Origin: Paludibacterium sp. B53371
GTDB lineage: Bacteria; Pseudomonadota; Gammaproteobacteria; Burkholderiales; Chromobacteriaceae
Direction: 5' to 3'
DNA: 64,000 bases
Assembly (NCBI RefSeq): GCF_018802765.1
Contig: NZ_CP069163.1
Coordinates: 1,426,001-1,490,000, forward strand
Shown here: positions 52,085 through 62,800 of the stretch, piece after piece
How the letters are laid out: the number at the start of each line of letters is the position of its first letter
Position numbering within the stretch: position 1 is the first letter of the stretch
Position numbers and translations under genes: made by a program
Notes under the pieces: generated by a model
The model's database searches: none
What the model was told of the DNA's origin: nothing
The model's input: only the letters and a program-made list of their open reading frames with translations

Positions 52085-52271
52085 GACAACTCGGGTTTTC
52101 AGGCAGACGCGCATTGTGCCAGAAATGACGTCTTGCGGTAAGCAATATAGTCTTTTTTTTCAATGTGCTAGCCGAGGAAAGTCCATGTTGTTCCTGTGGT
52201 TGTCGCCGGACGGGAGGCGCCGGCTGTTGCCTTTGACCTCCCGCAGGGCATGTCGCCGTCTGGTGCGCCGG

Positions 52272-53285
52272 CTAGTCGCTGCCCGTGCCTTGCAGCAGCT
52301 GGTCAAAGATCGTCAGCAACTGGGCGGTAGACGGATCGGCGTGGTGCTGCTGGCGAAATAGCTGCATGGTTCGGCGAGCCTGCTGGGCGTTGCTGACCGG
52401 GTTGTGAAACTGCAGCAGGCTCTCGCTCAGGGCCAGCTGCAGGCTGGCAGGCTGATCCTGGCGCAGCGGCTGCAGCCTGGACAGTGCCTGCTGGAAGATC
52501 TGCTGATTCTGTCGCGTGGTTTGCAGCAAATCTTCGATCAGGGGGAGGGCCGCATGGGGCGGGCGGTGTTGTGCCAGCCAGATCAGGCCGTGGCTCAGGG
52601 TGTTGCTGGCGATCAGTTGGTGGTAGTAGTGCGCCAGTGCGGTCACCAGTATGGCCGGTGAGGCCTGCTGCAGCGCCTGCCGCAGGGGCGACGGATCGAC
52701 CGCGGGCGGTGCCTGACTGATCGGCCGGTCATGGGCCTGGCGGATGGCGATCAGGCCGCCGGGGTCAAAGCCACTGCCCCAGGCCGTGCGCAGTGCATCG
52801 ATCAAATCGTCCTTGTTGTGTCGGGCGTCCGTCAGCAGCCTGGGCAAGGCCAGTTCGTAGAGGGCCAGCAGGTGTACCGACAGCAGGGGTTGTCCGGTGT
52901 CGGCCAGCATGCGCAGGGCAAAGGCTTCATTCAGGCGTGCCGACTGCGCCAGCGTGTCACTGACCAGGGCGGCGCCGCGTACCCATGCGGTCGGGTGGCG
53001 CTGGCTCAGGCGCTGTAAAAAGCGCGCCGCACGTTGTTGTTCGCCATGCTGCATGACGACGGTCAGGTAGCGCAGCCAGCTGTGGGTGAAGGCGCGCTCC
53101 TGATGGGCACTGTTGAGCATGAGTTGTTCGAGTTGTCGCAACAGTCTGGGGTTGGCGCTGTCCGGCGGGGTGCCGAGCAGTTGTGCCGGGGAGGCGGGTC
53201 GGGTGCTCTCCTGCATCGGCGCGGCGATGGCGGGAGGCAGCAGCAAGGTGAGTAGCAGGCAAAGGCGGCGCAGGGCAGGGAGCAT
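52272..53285 (-). CDS. Exported helical protein of unknown function
   Basis: A 337-residue exported protein. Signal peptide of about 21 residues (MLPALRRLCLLLTLLLPPAIA). The mature part is rich in Leu, Gln, Ala and His and fully helical, resembling a TPR or HEAT-like repeat superhelix, but no repeat register was confirmed. GGAGGA six bases upstream supports the start. No family is recognised. It follows the phosphatase gene on the same strand. Confidence 0.7.
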   Translation of the reverse strand: MLPALRRLCLLLTLLLPPAIAAPMQESTRPASPAQLLGTPPDSANPRLLRQLEQLMLNSAHQERAFTHSWLRYLTVVMQHGEQQRAARFLQRLSQRHPTAWVRGAALVSDTLAQSARLNEAFALRMLADTGQPLLSVHLLALYELALPRLLTDARHNKDDLIDALRTAWGSGFDPGGLIAIRQAHDRPISQAPPAVDPSPLRQALQQASPAILVTALAHYYHQLIASNTLSHGLIWLAQHRPPHAALPLIEDLLQTTRQNQQIFQQALSRLQPLRQDQPASLQLALSESLLQFHNPVSNAQQARRTMQLFRQQHHADPSTAQLLTIFDQLLQGTGSD

Positions 53286-53362
53286 GACAGGTCCTCCGGG
53301 TGAGTATGCCGGTTAGACAGAACCTGTCAGGCGGGATTCGGGCGTGGCCGCCGGTCGAAAGG

Positions 53363-54010
53363 TCAGAGGAATGGCAGCAATTCGAGGGGGGAGTCGATGA
53401 CGATGTCCGCCCCCCACTCAAGTGGCCGGTCGCTGTCGGCGATGTAGCCCCAGCTGGCCAGTGCGGTGCGCATGCCGACATTGCGCCCGGCCTGTATGTC
53501 GCGTTCGGCATCCCCGACATACAGGCAGTGCTGCGGGTCGATGCGGATCTGTTGCGTCGCATGATGCATCGGGCGCGGATCCGGCTTGGCGACGCCCACC
53601 GTGTCGCCGCTGACGACCACCGCCGGCGGGACCGGGAATGGCAGGGAGGGCAGCAGGCGGTCGGTAAAGCGCATCGGTTTGTTGGTGATGATGCCCCACT
53701 TCAGCCCACGTTCATCCAGCGCCGCGACCAGCTCGACCACCCCGTCATACAGACGCGTGCGATCGGTCAGGTGGAGGTCGTAATGAGCCAGGAAACGCTG
53801 GCGCAGCGGCTCGAAAGCCGGGTCTTCCGGCTGCACGTCAAAACCGAGCCGGATCAGGGCACGGGCACCATGCGAGGCAATCGGCCGGATCTGTTCATCC
53901 GGCCGCGGCGGCAAGCCCTCTTCCGCAAGCAGATGGTTCAGGGCGGCGCCCAGGTCGAGTGCGGTATCGGCGAGCGTACCATCCAGGTCAAACAAAACGG
54001 CTTTGATCAT
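53363..54010 (-). CDS. gph: HAD phosphatase, Gph/MupP type
   Basis: A 215-residue HAD hydrolase. Motif I DLDGT has Asp8 and Asp10; motif II is ITNK, motif III AKPDP, and motif IV VGDAERDIQAG. It is annotated as phosphoglycolate phosphatase by family. The ASHGARALIRLGF cap, WGIITNKPMRF, and the end WGADIVIDSPLEL follow Pseudomonas MupP, which dephosphorylates N-acetylmuramic acid 6-phosphate in cell-wall recycling, so that is the alternative. The symbol is provisional. Confidence 0.85.
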   Translation of the reverse strand: MIKAVLFDLDGTLADTALDLGAALNHLLAEEGLPPRPDEQIRPIASHGARALIRLGFDVQPEDPAFEPLRQRFLAHYDLHLTDRTRLYDGVVELVAALDERGLKWGIITNKPMRFTDRLLPSLPFPVPPAVVVSGDTVGVAKPDPRPMHHATQQIRIDPQHCLYVGDAERDIQAGRNVGMRTALASWGYIADSDRPLEWGADIVIDSPLELLPFL

Positions 54011-54051
54011 GATGCGGTTTGAGACGGTGTTTCGAACGGTGTCAGACAGTC

Positions 54052-54105
54052 GGGGTCAGGTCTTTCTTTTTGCCTCTGGATGCAAAAAGAAAGACCTGAC
54101 CCCGG
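54052..54105. repeat. 23-bp perfect inverted repeat, second GGGGTCAGGTCTTTC copy
   Basis: Arms 54052-54074 and 54083-54105 pair perfectly over an 8-base loop. The first 15 bases of the core equal those of the copy at 16805-16867; the inner arm differs (CTTTTTGC against ATTTTGC). It lies between ilvA, which ends at 54143, and the phosphatase start at 54010. Confidence 0.85.
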
Positions 54106-54142
54106 GTTTGCTGATTCGGTTCTGTCCGTCATCTTCCTTGAG

Positions 54143-55663
54143 TTAGCGGGTTTGGCCGAGGAACAGCTTGTAGGCCGGGTTGTCGGTTTCGTCGACATAC
54201 GGGTAGCCAAGCTGGTCCAGGAATTGCTGAAAGGCCACATTGTCGCTGACCGGCACCTGGATGCCAACCAGCACCCGGCCATAATCGGCACCATGGTTGC
54301 GGTAGTGGAACAGGCTGATGTTCCAGTCGGTGCGCATGGCCTCGAGGAAGCGCATCAGGGCGCCGGGGCGTTCGGGGAATTCGAAGTGCACCACGCGCTC
54401 GTCGCGCAGCGAGGGGGCATGCCCCCCGACCAGGTGGCGAATATGCAGCTTGGCCAGTTCATTGTCGGTCAGATCCAGCCCTTCGAGGCCGGCCGCGGAC
54501 AGCTCCCCCAGCAGTTGCGTCACGTCTTCGCGCTTGCTGATCTGGATGCCGACAAACACATGCGCCAGCTGGGTATCGGCATAGCGGTAGTTGAACTCGG
54601 TGATGTTGCGCGTGCCAACCAGGCTGCAGAACTGTTTGAAGCTGCCGGGTTTTTCCGGGATGGCGACGGCCAGGATGGCTTCGCGTCGCTCGCCCAGTTC
54701 CGAGCGCTCGGAGACGTGGCGCAGCCGGTCGAAGTTCATGTTGGCGCCACAGTTGATGGCCACCAGCGTTTGATTGCTGACTCCCTCGCGTTCGATATAG
54801 GCCTTGGCACCGGCGACGGCCAGGGCGCCGGCCGGTTCGGCGATCGAGCGGGTGTCTTCGAAAATGTCCTTGATGGCGGCACAGATGGCATCGGTGTCGA
54901 CCAGGATGATTTCATCCAGCAGCTCACGGCACAGGCGGAAGGTTTCCTGCCCCACCAGCTTGACGGCCACGCCATCGGCAAACAGGCCGACATCCTTGAG
55001 TTCGACGCGTTCGCCCTGGCGAATCGACTGATTCATGGCATCGGAATCGACCGGCTGCACCCCGATAACACGGATTTCCGGCTTGAGTCGCTTGATGTAG
55101 GACGCCACGCCGGCCGCCAGGCCGCCGCCGCCGATGGCGACAAAGACGGCATCGATGTGGCCGGGGTGCTGGCGCAGGATCTCCATGCCGACCGTGCCCT
55201 GACCGGCAATCACGTCCGGGTCGTCAAATGGCGGGATATAGGTGGCGCCGGTCTGTTTTTCCAGTTGTACCGCGTGCTGATAGGCGTCGGAGAAGGAGTC
55301 GCCGTGCAGCACTACCTGACCGCCGCGGCGCAGGACCGAGTCGATCTTGATCTGCGGTGTGGTGACCGGCATGACGATGGTGGCCTTGCAGCCCAGGCGC
55401 TGAGCCGACAGGGCGACCCCCTGGGCATGGTTGCCGGCCGAGGCGGTAATCACCCCGCGAGCCAGTTCTTCCGCTGTCAGGCGCGACATCTTGTTGTAGG
55501 CGCCGCGAATCTTGAAGGAGAACACGGGCTGCAGGTCTTCGCGCTTGAGCAGGATGCGGTTGCTGCAGCGACGCGACAGATTGGGGGCTTCTTCCAGCGG
55601 GGTCTCAACCGCCACGTCATAGACGCGGGCGGTGAGGATGCGCTCCAGATAGTCTTGCTTCAT
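54143..55663 (-). CDS. ilvA: Threonine deaminase, biosynthetic
   Basis: A 506-residue PLP enzyme turning threonine into 2-oxobutanoate and ammonia for isoleucine synthesis. PLP-binding Lys51 is in SFKIRGAY. The SAGNHAQGVA and GGGGLAAGVA motifs bind PLP and phosphate. Two C-terminal ACT-like regulatory domains (about 330-420 and 425-506) show the feedback-regulated long form. It releases reactive enamine intermediates of the kind RidA proteins clear, and a triple RidA gene lies at 40205. Confidence 0.96.
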   Translation of the reverse strand: MKQDYLERILTARVYDVAVETPLEEAPNLSRRCSNRILLKREDLQPVFSFKIRGAYNKMSRLTAEELARGVITASAGNHAQGVALSAQRLGCKATIVMPVTTPQIKIDSVLRRGGQVVLHGDSFSDAYQHAVQLEKQTGATYIPPFDDPDVIAGQGTVGMEILRQHPGHIDAVFVAIGGGGLAAGVASYIKRLKPEIRVIGVQPVDSDAMNQSIRQGERVELKDVGLFADGVAVKLVGQETFRLCRELLDEIILVDTDAICAAIKDIFEDTRSIAEPAGALAVAGAKAYIEREGVSNQTLVAINCGANMNFDRLRHVSERSELGERREAILAVAIPEKPGSFKQFCSLVGTRNITEFNYRYADTQLAHVFVGIQISKREDVTQLLGELSAAGLEGLDLTDNELAKLHIRHLVGGHAPSLRDERVVHFEFPERPGALMRFLEAMRTDWNISLFHYRNHGADYGRVLVGIQVPVSDNVAFQQFLDQLGYPYVDETDNPAYKLFLGQTR

Positions 55664-55879
55664 ATCTCTTTGTCCTGATTGATTTCTTTGATTTGTCTGA
55701 GCAGATTATCAGCATCGTGCGCGGGCCGAAAGGCGCTTGTTGCGTTGCGTCATGTGTTGGCTGTCGGTCTGAGCGTACACGGGTGTATAATGCTTGCCGC
55801 ATTAACGGTTGTACTGCGCAAAAATGCCCGCATCTGCTGGGGATTGACGCACGCTGCGCCTGAAGTGAAAGAACAAGCC

Positions 55880-56149
55880 ATGACCCAGCCCAGCAAGGAA
55901 CTCCTTGAATTCCCCTGCCGTTTTCCGCTCAAGATCATGGGCGAACGGCATGACGCCTTTGCCGCAACCATCTTCGAGGTGGTGCGGGTGCATGCTCCCG
56001 ATCTGGCCGAGCATGATGTCGTGCTGCGCGAAAGCAGCAGCGGCCGCTACCTGTCGGCAACGGTGACGGTGACCGCCACCTCGCGCCAGCAGCTCGACAC
56101 CATTTACCTGGCCCTGACCAGTCACCACATGGTGAAGGTGGTGCTGTAA
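55880..56149 (+). CDS. ybeD: YbeD family protein (DUF493)
   Basis: An 89-residue protein with the DUF493/YbeD ferredoxin-like fold: LLEFPCRFPLKIMGERHDAFAATIFEVV and SSSGRYLSATVTVTATSRQQLDTIYLAL...VVL. It resembles a regulatory ACT domain and has been proposed to link to lipoate metabolism because it sits before lipB in many genomes, as it does here with no gap. The start at 55880 (MTQPSKELLEF) matches the family. Confidence 0.92.
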   Translation: MTQPSKELLEFPCRFPLKIMGERHDAFAATIFEVVRVHAPDLAEHDVVLRESSSGRYLSATVTVTATSRQQLDTIYLALTSHHMVKVVL

Positions 56150-56761
56150 GTGAGCCGCGCCATCCATTTCCTTGGCCAGGTCGAGTACGCGCCGACGCTG
56201 GAAGCCATGAAGGCCTTTACCGATGCGCGTGATGACCGTACCCCGGACGAGATCTGGGTGCTGGAGCATCCGCCGGTGTACACCCTCGGCCTGGCCGGCA
56301 AGACCGAGCACCTGCTGCGCAGTGATCTGCCGATTCCGGTCGTGCGCACTGATCGCGGCGGACAGGTCACCTATCACGGGCCGGGTCAGTTGGTGGTGTA
56401 TCCGCTGATCGATTTCAAGCGCATGCACATTGGCGTGCGCGAACTGGTGCGCCGGCTGGAGCAGACCGTCATCGACACCCTGGCCGAATACGATATCCGT
56501 GCCAATGGCGACGTGGATGCCCCCGGGGTGTATGTGGCGGGTGCCAAGGTGGCCTCGCTGGGCCTGCGCATCAAAAACGGTGCGGTCTATCACGGCCTGT
56601 CACTGAATGTGGACATGGATCTGACGCCATTTGGCTGGATCAACCCCTGCGGTTATCCCGACCTGCGGGTGACGCAACTGAAAGACCTCGGTGTGAGCGA
56701 TTCCGTGCAGCAGGTGGCCGACAGGCTGCTGCCGCATCTGGAACGCCAGCTGACGGTGTAA
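56150..56761 (+). CDS. lipB: Octanoyltransferase LipB
   Basis: A 203-residue enzyme moving octanoyl groups from acyl-carrier protein to lipoyl domains. The catalytic Lys133 (AGAKVASLG) and Cys167 (WINPCGY) are present, as are [18 protein letters not shown] and YHGLSLNV. Starts at GTG directly after the ybeD stop codon, so translation is coupled. lipA follows after 13 bases. Confidence 0.96.
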   Translation: MSRAIHFLGQVEYAPTLEAMKAFTDARDDRTPDEIWVLEHPPVYTLGLAGKTEHLLRSDLPIPVVRTDRGGQVTYHGPGQLVVYPLIDFKRMHIGVRELVRRLEQTVIDTLAEYDIRANGDVDAPGVYVAGAKVASLGLRIKNGAVYHGLSLNVDMDLTPFGWINPCGYPDLRVTQLKDLGVSDSVQQVADRLLPHLERQLTV

Positions 56762-56774
56762 CGAGGAGAGCAGT

Positions 56775-57722
56775 TTGAAGCCGGAAAACAGCACGGGCGT
56801 CAAGCACAAGGGCGCTGCCAAGACCGCACGCATTCCGATCAAGGTCGTGCCGCTGGAACAGAAACTGAAGAAGCCGGAATGGATTCGCGCCAAGCTGCCG
56901 ACCGGCGAACGTTTCCACGAAATCAAGGCCATCCTGCGCTCGCAGAAGCTGCATACCGTCTGCGAGGAAGCGACCTGTCCGAATATTGGCGAGTGCTTCA
57001 GCAAGGGCACGGCAACCTTCATGATCATGGGCGATATCTGCACCCGTCGCTGCCCGTTCTGCGACGTGGGCCACGGCCGTCCTAATCCGCTGGACACCAA
57101 TGAGCCGCTGCATCTGGCTGAGTCGGTGCTGGCGATGCGTCTGCGCTATGTGGTGGTGACCTCGGTCGATCGCGATGACCTGCGCGATGGCGGTGCCGAG
57201 CATTTTGCCGAATGCATCCGTGAAGTGCGTCGTTTGTCGCCCGATACCCAGATCGAAGTGCTGGTGCCGGATTTCCGCGGCCGGCTGGAGATCGCCATCG
57301 ACATCCTGGGCCAGACCCCGCCGGATGTGATGAACCACAACCTGGAAACCGTGCCGCGTCTGTACAAGCAGGCCCGCCCGGGGGCCGATTACGCGCATTC
57401 GCTGCAACTGCTGCGCGACTACAAGGCCAAGCGCCCCGACGTGCTGACCAAGTCCGGTCTAATGGTCGGTCTGGGCGAGACGGACGAGGAAATTCTCGAG
57501 GTGATGCGTGATCTGCGCGCCCACAACGTCGACATGCTGACCATCGGCCAGTACCTGCAGCCGTCTGACGGCCATTTGCCGGTGTTGCGCTATGTGCACC
57601 CGGACACCTTCGCCATGTTCGAGCGCGAGGCCTATGCCATGGGCTTCAAGCATGCCGCGGTGGGTGCCATGGTGCGCTCCAGCTACCATGCCGATGTGCA
57701 GGCGCACGGGGCGGGAGCCTGA
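56775..57722 (+). CDS. lipA: Lipoyl synthase LipA
   Basis: A 315-residue radical SAM enzyme inserting two sulfurs into octanoyl groups. The auxiliary cluster uses Cys63, Cys68 and Cys74 ([12 protein letters not shown]); the SAM cluster uses Cys89, Cys93 and Cys96 (CTRRCPFC). The C-terminal RSSYHAD motif is intact. The start codon is TTG with GGAGAG four bases upstream. A terminator follows. Confidence 0.97.
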   Translation: MKPENSTGVKHKGAAKTARIPIKVVPLEQKLKKPEWIRAKLPTGERFHEIKAILRSQKLHTVCEEATCPNIGECFSKGTATFMIMGDICTRRCPFCDVGHGRPNPLDTNEPLHLAESVLAMRLRYVVVTSVDRDDLRDGGAEHFAECIREVRRLSPDTQIEVLVPDFRGRLEIAIDILGQTPPDVMNHNLETVPRLYKQARPGADYAHSLQLLRDYKAKRPDVLTKSGLMVGLGETDEEILEVMRDLRAHNVDMLTIGQYLQPSDGHLPVLRYVHPDTFAMFEREAYAMGFKHAAVGAMVRSSYHADVQAHGAGA

Positions 57723-57761
57723 GCACGTCCCGCTCTCCGCGCTCAGTATTCGCCTGATCCG

Positions 57762-57788
57762 GTCCAGCCAGCCTTGGCTGGACTTTTT
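57762..57788 (+). terminator. Terminator of the ybeD-lipB-lipA operon
   Basis: GTCCAGCCA/TGGCTGGAC stem over a short loop, then TTTTTT, 40 bases after lipA. Confidence 0.88.
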
Positions 57789-57896
57789 TATGCCGGATGC
57801 CGCTGCCTGCATTACCGCGCGAAAGGGGTTACACTCTGCGCTCCTGCATGCCAGTCCCCCTGTCTGGCAGCCATTGCCCCCGATGATGAGGATTCC

Positions 57897-58382
57897 ATGT
57901 CTGAAGCCCTGGAACAGATTCAAGCAAGACTGATCTCGCTGGAAACGGAAATGGGTAGTCTGCGTGAGGGCTATCTGGTGGTGAATGCCCGCTATGGCGA
58001 GACCTTGCGCTCGCTGAGCGAACTGACTGAGCATGCCAGGGAGGCTGCCGAGCGTGCGGCGGTGGCAGCGGAGATGTCGGCGCTGGCGGCACGCTGGGCG
58101 GCCAATGCCGCGCGCGAGGCCTCGCTCGGTGCCGTCATTCCCATTGCCGAGGCGGCTGCCAGGGCGGCGCAGATGGCCGCCGAAGCGGCGGCCGAAGCCG
58201 CTGCATCGGCCTCTGCCGCGGCGGCGGCTGCGGCAGAGGCGGCCGCCCAGCAAGCCGAAGAAACCGCCCTGCAGGCCTCGGCCCTGGCGGCCAGTGCCTC
58301 GCAGCGCGCCGCCCAGGCGGTAGCCGAGGCGGTCAAGCTGGCCAATGAGGCCCAGGCTTGCGTGCAGCGGGTCAAACCCTGA
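57897..58382 (+). CDS. Alanine-rich coiled-coil protein
   Basis: A 161-residue soluble protein starting MSEALEQIQARLISLETEMGSLREG. From residue 45 onwards it is an uninterrupted Ala-rich helix (runs such as AAAEAAAEAAASASAAAAAAAEAAAQQAEE), suited to a long coiled coil. No signal peptide. GAGG five bases upstream of ATG. Function unknown; it may be structural or a partner of the following genes. Confidence 0.7.
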   Translation: MSEALEQIQARLISLETEMGSLREGYLVVNARYGETLRSLSELTEHAREAAERAAVAAEMSALAARWAANAAREASLGAVIPIAEAAARAAQMAAEAAAEAAASASAAAAAAAEAAAQQAEETALQASALAASASQRAAQAVAEAVKLANEAQACVQRVKP

Positions 58383-58566
58383 TCGCCCGTCCGTCCGGTG
58401 CCCGCCGTGGCCGGACATCCTTTCTCCCGCCTGACGTTCCCGCCAATTGCCCTGCCGGCTGATCTGCATCAGAGACTGTGCGGAAGGTGATTGCCTTGTC
58501 CGCCGCAGCGATTACATATAGGAAGAAAACTGACGGCTTTCTCATGGCCGTGCGGAGGAACTTCCG

Positions 58567-58974
58567 ATGCCCATCAGCTGGGATGCCCGTTTCGCCATCG
58601 GCCATCAAACCATCGACCTGCAGCACCAGGCGCTGTTTGCCATTCTCGATGATCTGCAGCGCTGGCGTGAGCAGGCCGGCGATCTGGCCGCGCTGAAGCT
58701 GATTGTCCGGCGGCTGGAGCACTACGTCCTTTTCCACTTCGAGACGGAAGAGTCGCTGATGCGCGGTGCCGCACTGGATCCCGACTATCTGGCACGGCAT
58801 CTCGCGGCACATCGTGCCTTCAGCGAAAGGGTGCATCTCTATGCGGCGCAACTGGCCGCGCTGTCGCCCGCCGAGCTGGATGGCCTGCTGGCCTTTCTGA
58901 CCGACTGGCTGCAGCAGCATATCCTCGTCACGGATGCCGAGTTGGCCAAGGTGTTGAACGCGCCGACCGGCTGA
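58567..58974 (+). CDS. Bacteriohemerythrin
   Basis: A 135-residue four-helix di-iron oxygen-binding protein. All seven ligands are in place: His20, His57, Glu61, His78, His82, His118 and Asp123, in the family patterns IDLQHQ, HFETEE, RHLAAH and QQHI..TD. It may carry or sense O2 or NO in the cytoplasm. GGAGG precedes the ATG. It lies upstream of a response regulator and hybrid kinase, with a 99-base gap. Confidence 0.92.
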   Translation: MPISWDARFAIGHQTIDLQHQALFAILDDLQRWREQAGDLAALKLIVRRLEHYVLFHFETEESLMRGAALDPDYLARHLAAHRAFSERVHLYAAQLAALSPAELDGLLAFLTDWLQQHILVTDAELAKVLNAPTG

Positions 58975-59073
58975 GTATCTTTATTGCATGGCAATAAAAA
59001 ACAATTAATGACATATAGTATATGCATGGCCTGGCATGCTGCCTGAGGCATCAGGCGACACGAGGGGACGGCG

Positions 59074-59826
59074 ATGAGTGTGGACTTGCCACACGCAAGA
59101 ATTCTGGTGGTCGATGACCAGTTGCTGGTCCGTACACTGGTTGGCCAGGTTCTGCGCAGTTTCGGTGTCGTGCCGGACAATATTCTGCAAGCCACGGATG
59201 GTAACCATGCCTTGCATGTGCTGGCGGTGCGCAAGGCCGATCTGGTGCTGTGCGACATGCAGATGTCGCCGGTCAACGGCATGGATCTGCTGAAGATGCT
59301 GCGCTGTGCAGCGACCCCCCAGTCTCCCGATTTGCCTTTCGTGTTTCTGTCTGCGCATCCCGATCGCAGCAATATCCTGCTGGCTGCGAAGCTGCATGCC
59401 GACGGTTTCATTATCAAGCCGCCCAAACCCAACGATATTGAAAAGAATCTGCAGGCGGCGCTGTCGCGGCCGCGGCCTGCCATTGACCCGTTTTCCTACT
59501 TTGCGATCGCTACCGGCAGTGAATATGACAGCCTGACCTTCGAGCGGCCAATGGTGCCGAAGCAGAGTCAGGACCTGACTCAGTTGCTGGAGCGCTATCT
59601 GCGACCGTGTGCGCTGGCAGAGGCAAGGCCCGGCGACATGCTGGCGCGTCCCTTGCTGGACCAGGCCGGGCGCGAACTACTGGATCGCGGGGTGCGTTTG
59701 TCCGCCCAACATCTGGATGTGCTGCAACGGTTTCAGTCGGTGTATGGCATCGCCAGTCTGGCGATTGCCGATCTGCCGCAGGAACAGATGGCGCAGGTTC
59801 AGGCCCTGTTCGGCACCGCCCTTTGA
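59074..59826 (+). CDS. Response regulator with a partial HD-GYP-type linker domain
   Basis: A 250-residue protein. Residues 9-125 form a receiver domain with Asp14-Asp15, phospho-acceptor Asp61 (LCDMQMSP) and a Lys in FIIKPPKP. Residues about 175-250 (LRPCALAEARPGDMLARPLLDQAGRELLDRGVRLSAQHLDVLQRF) resemble the segment that precedes HD-GYP phosphodiesterase domains, but no HD-GYP follows. It has no DNA-binding domain. GAGGGG precedes ATG. The kinase gene begins 11 bases later. Confidence 0.82.
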   Translation: MSVDLPHARILVVDDQLLVRTLVGQVLRSFGVVPDNILQATDGNHALHVLAVRKADLVLCDMQMSPVNGMDLLKMLRCAATPQSPDLPFVFLSAHPDRSNILLAAKLHADGFIIKPPKPNDIEKNLQAALSRPRPAIDPFSYFAIATGSEYDSLTFERPMVPKQSQDLTQLLERYLRPCALAEARPGDMLARPLLDQAGRELLDRGVRLSAQHLDVLQRFQSVYGIASLAIADLPQEQMAQVQALFGTAL

Positions 59827-59837
59827 CGAGCCTGCAC

Positions 59838-62800
59838 ATGGACAAGCCGGTCCGCGACGAAAGTGCCATCCGCAAGATCAAGCGCAGTCTGTTGCTGATC
59901 ATGCTGGTCATCACGCTGATCCAGCTAGTCGGCTACGGCCTGCTGATCTCCCGTGCCATCGAAGCCTATCGCCATGTGCAGCTGACGGATACGGTCGACC
60001 AGATCAATCGCCTGCTGATGCAGTCTGCCGATGGCGTCGCGCTCGAGTCGCAGCAGTACCAGGCCTGGCTGACCGGCCGCGTCCTGCCGGCGCCGGCACA
60101 ACGATTGTCGTGGCAGCGCCAGGCCGCGCTAGCCGAGGCAGGCTATGGTCAGGCTTTGAGTTTGTGGCTGGCCCGGCCGGCACTGGCCGACCGGGCCAGG
60201 CTGTTGCGCCTGCAGACCAGTCTGGCGCATATGCAGAGCTTGCGTCTGACGATCTGGCAGCGGTTGGCGGGTGCGGCGCCGCTGCCGGATGAAACCCTGT
60301 CGTTCGAATTGATGCTGGCCTCCGAACGCCTGCTGTCTCCCTCCTGGCAAATCGCCAACCAGTTGCGGCGCAAGATGAGTGGTGATGTCGATGAGGAGAC
60401 CGCCCGGCTGCAGTCGCTGCAATTGTCACTTTGGCAAATTCATCAGCGGGTGCAGTCCGATCAGACGGCGCGTCTGGCGCGTCATCAGCTGGGCCATCCC
60501 CTGAATGACACGATGGAGGCGGGACAGGAAATCAATCGTCAACTGGCCGCCAATGTGCTCAGTCAGCTGCAGGAGGATCTCCCGTCCTTGCCGCCGGTGG
60601 CCGGCGGCTGGCAGGGCGGTGAACTGGCGCAAGCGTTTCAGGCCTTCATGACGCGGAGTCATGACATGCCGCCCTCGGGGGTGGCCGATACCGGCTATGT
60701 GCAGTCGGTTGTCGCGCTAACCAACGTGTTGCAGCATCTTCGCCAGCAGGCCGATCGTCTGCTGCAACAGCATATTGCGCGTCAGTCGGCCGGCGCGGTG
60801 AATGCCCTGATGGGGCATCTGCTGATTCTGCTGCTGGCCATCTTGCTGAATGCGGTACTGTTTCTCTGGCTGCTGCGCCGGGTGCTGCGCCCTCTCGATT
60901 TGTTCAGTGCGGTTCAGGATGCGGCGCGCGAAGCCATCATGCTGGTCAATCCGGCCGGTCGGCTGTTCATGGCCAATCGGGGGGCACAAAGCCTGTTCGC
61001 CTTGAGTGAAGCGCAATTGACCGCCTGTTATCTGCAGGAGTTGATCTCTGAACCCGGGCTGGATCACCGGCGCTTGCTGCAACTGGCCGAGAGCGGGCAG
61101 GAGATCGAAACCCAGGCGAGAGGCGGGAATGCGCAGCCCTTGCACATCAGTCTGATTGCCAGCCGGATCCGTCTGGGGGGCTTGCTGCAGGGGGTGCTGG
61201 TCATTGTGCGCGATGACCAGCAGCGCTTTCATGCCGAGCAGGCACGGCAATACAGCCTGCGGCTGTTGTCTGATGTTTCGCGGCTGCAAAACCTGCTGTT
61301 TACCCCGATTTTGCGCGAAGCGATCTTCGATGAGTTGCTGGCGGTCTTGCAGCGCTATGCCGGCAGCGAAGGCGGGGTTTTGCTGGAAACCCGGGGACTG
61401 CATCAGGCCGTCATGTATCGATGCCGTGCCAGTGCCGGCCCGACGGGGGTGACGCGCGATCAGCGCGGGCCACTGAGTGAGCTGCAGGCCGGGTGGCGCG
61501 CGGATGCGCGCTGGCATGTCTATCCGGTCTCCCTGCAGCAGGGAACGGGGGGCATCATTGCCCTGTGGGGGCCTGACGTCAAAGCGCTGCATGGCAGCGA
61601 TGATGCCCTGCTGGCCCTGTATGTCAGCCTGCTGGGCTTCGTGCTGGAGGAGGAGGCGCGCAAGCAGTCGAGCGAGCGCCTGGGGCAGGTTATGCGCGAA
61701 CTCGACGGCATTTTCAAGGCGTCGCCGGCCGGGTTGATTTTGCTCGACGATCGCAACCGTCTCCTCAAGGTCAATCATCCGGTGTGCCAGATGCTGGGTG
61801 TGGAGGCGTCGGCGCTGGTGCTGGGGGATCTGGCGCGCTTGCTGGGCGAGAGCGAGCAATGGCCGGCACTGCAGCAGCAAATCGAGCATGTCCGGTCAGG
61901 GGTGCCGGCTCAGCGCTGTGAGCTGGCCTGCCGTGCCCGCACGCACGATGAGGTCTGGCTGTTGTTCGAGTCGCGGCTGCTGCATGATGGCCATCCGGCC
62001 GATGGTGTGATTTTGTCTTGTACCGACATCACCACCATCAAGCGCAATGAGCTGGCCTTGCGCGAGGCGCGCGACAGCGCGGCTCAGGCCCGGCATCGCC
62101 TGGGCGCGGCCATCGAGGCCTTGCCGGAGGCCTTTGCCTTCTACGACGTCGAGGACTTGCTGATTATCTGTAATCAGCAATACACCGATCTGTTTTTCGA
62201 CGGCATCGCGGCAGATCAGGTGGTGGGTGAAAGCTTTGAGTCGCTGGTGCGCCTGTCGATGATGCGGGCAGACGAGCAGACCGAGCCGGGCTATACCCCG
62301 GAGGGCTGGCTGGCCGAACGGGTCAGGCGCCACCGTTTGCCGGAAGCCTCCTTTGTGCTGCAGATCGGGACTCGTTGGTATATGGCCAATGACCGGCAGA
62401 TTCCCGGGCTGGGCACGGTGTGCCTGCGTGCGGATATCACCGAGCTGAAGAGCCAGCAGCAGGCACTGGAAGTCGCGCGCGAGCAGGCGGATCAGGCCAA
62501 TGCCGCCAAGAGTGCCTTTCTGGCGACCATCAGCCACGAGATCCGGACGCCGCTGAATGGCATTCTCGGGCTGCTGGAATTACTGCGGCTGGGCGAAAGC
62601 GATGCTCAGCGTCTCGATTCGCTGACGTCGGTCCAGACTTCGGCCCACACCTTGCTGCGGTTGATCGACGATATTCTCGATTTCTCCAAGATCGAGGCCG
62701 GACGCATGCAGCTGAGTCCGGAAGCGGTCGATCTCGTCGCCCTGTTGCGCAGCGTGCATGCGCTGTATCGCGAAACGGCTGAGCGCAAGTCGTTGCAGTA

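Noticed and set aside
48586-52141. Very long frames opposite ycaO and ygiQ
   Set aside because: They are antisense shadows of GC-rich genes with clear family matches on the minus strand; their own sequences show no domains.
54080-55678. A 532-codon frame opposite ilvA
   Set aside because: Shadow of ilvA, whose full set of PLP motifs and ACT domains is on the minus strand.
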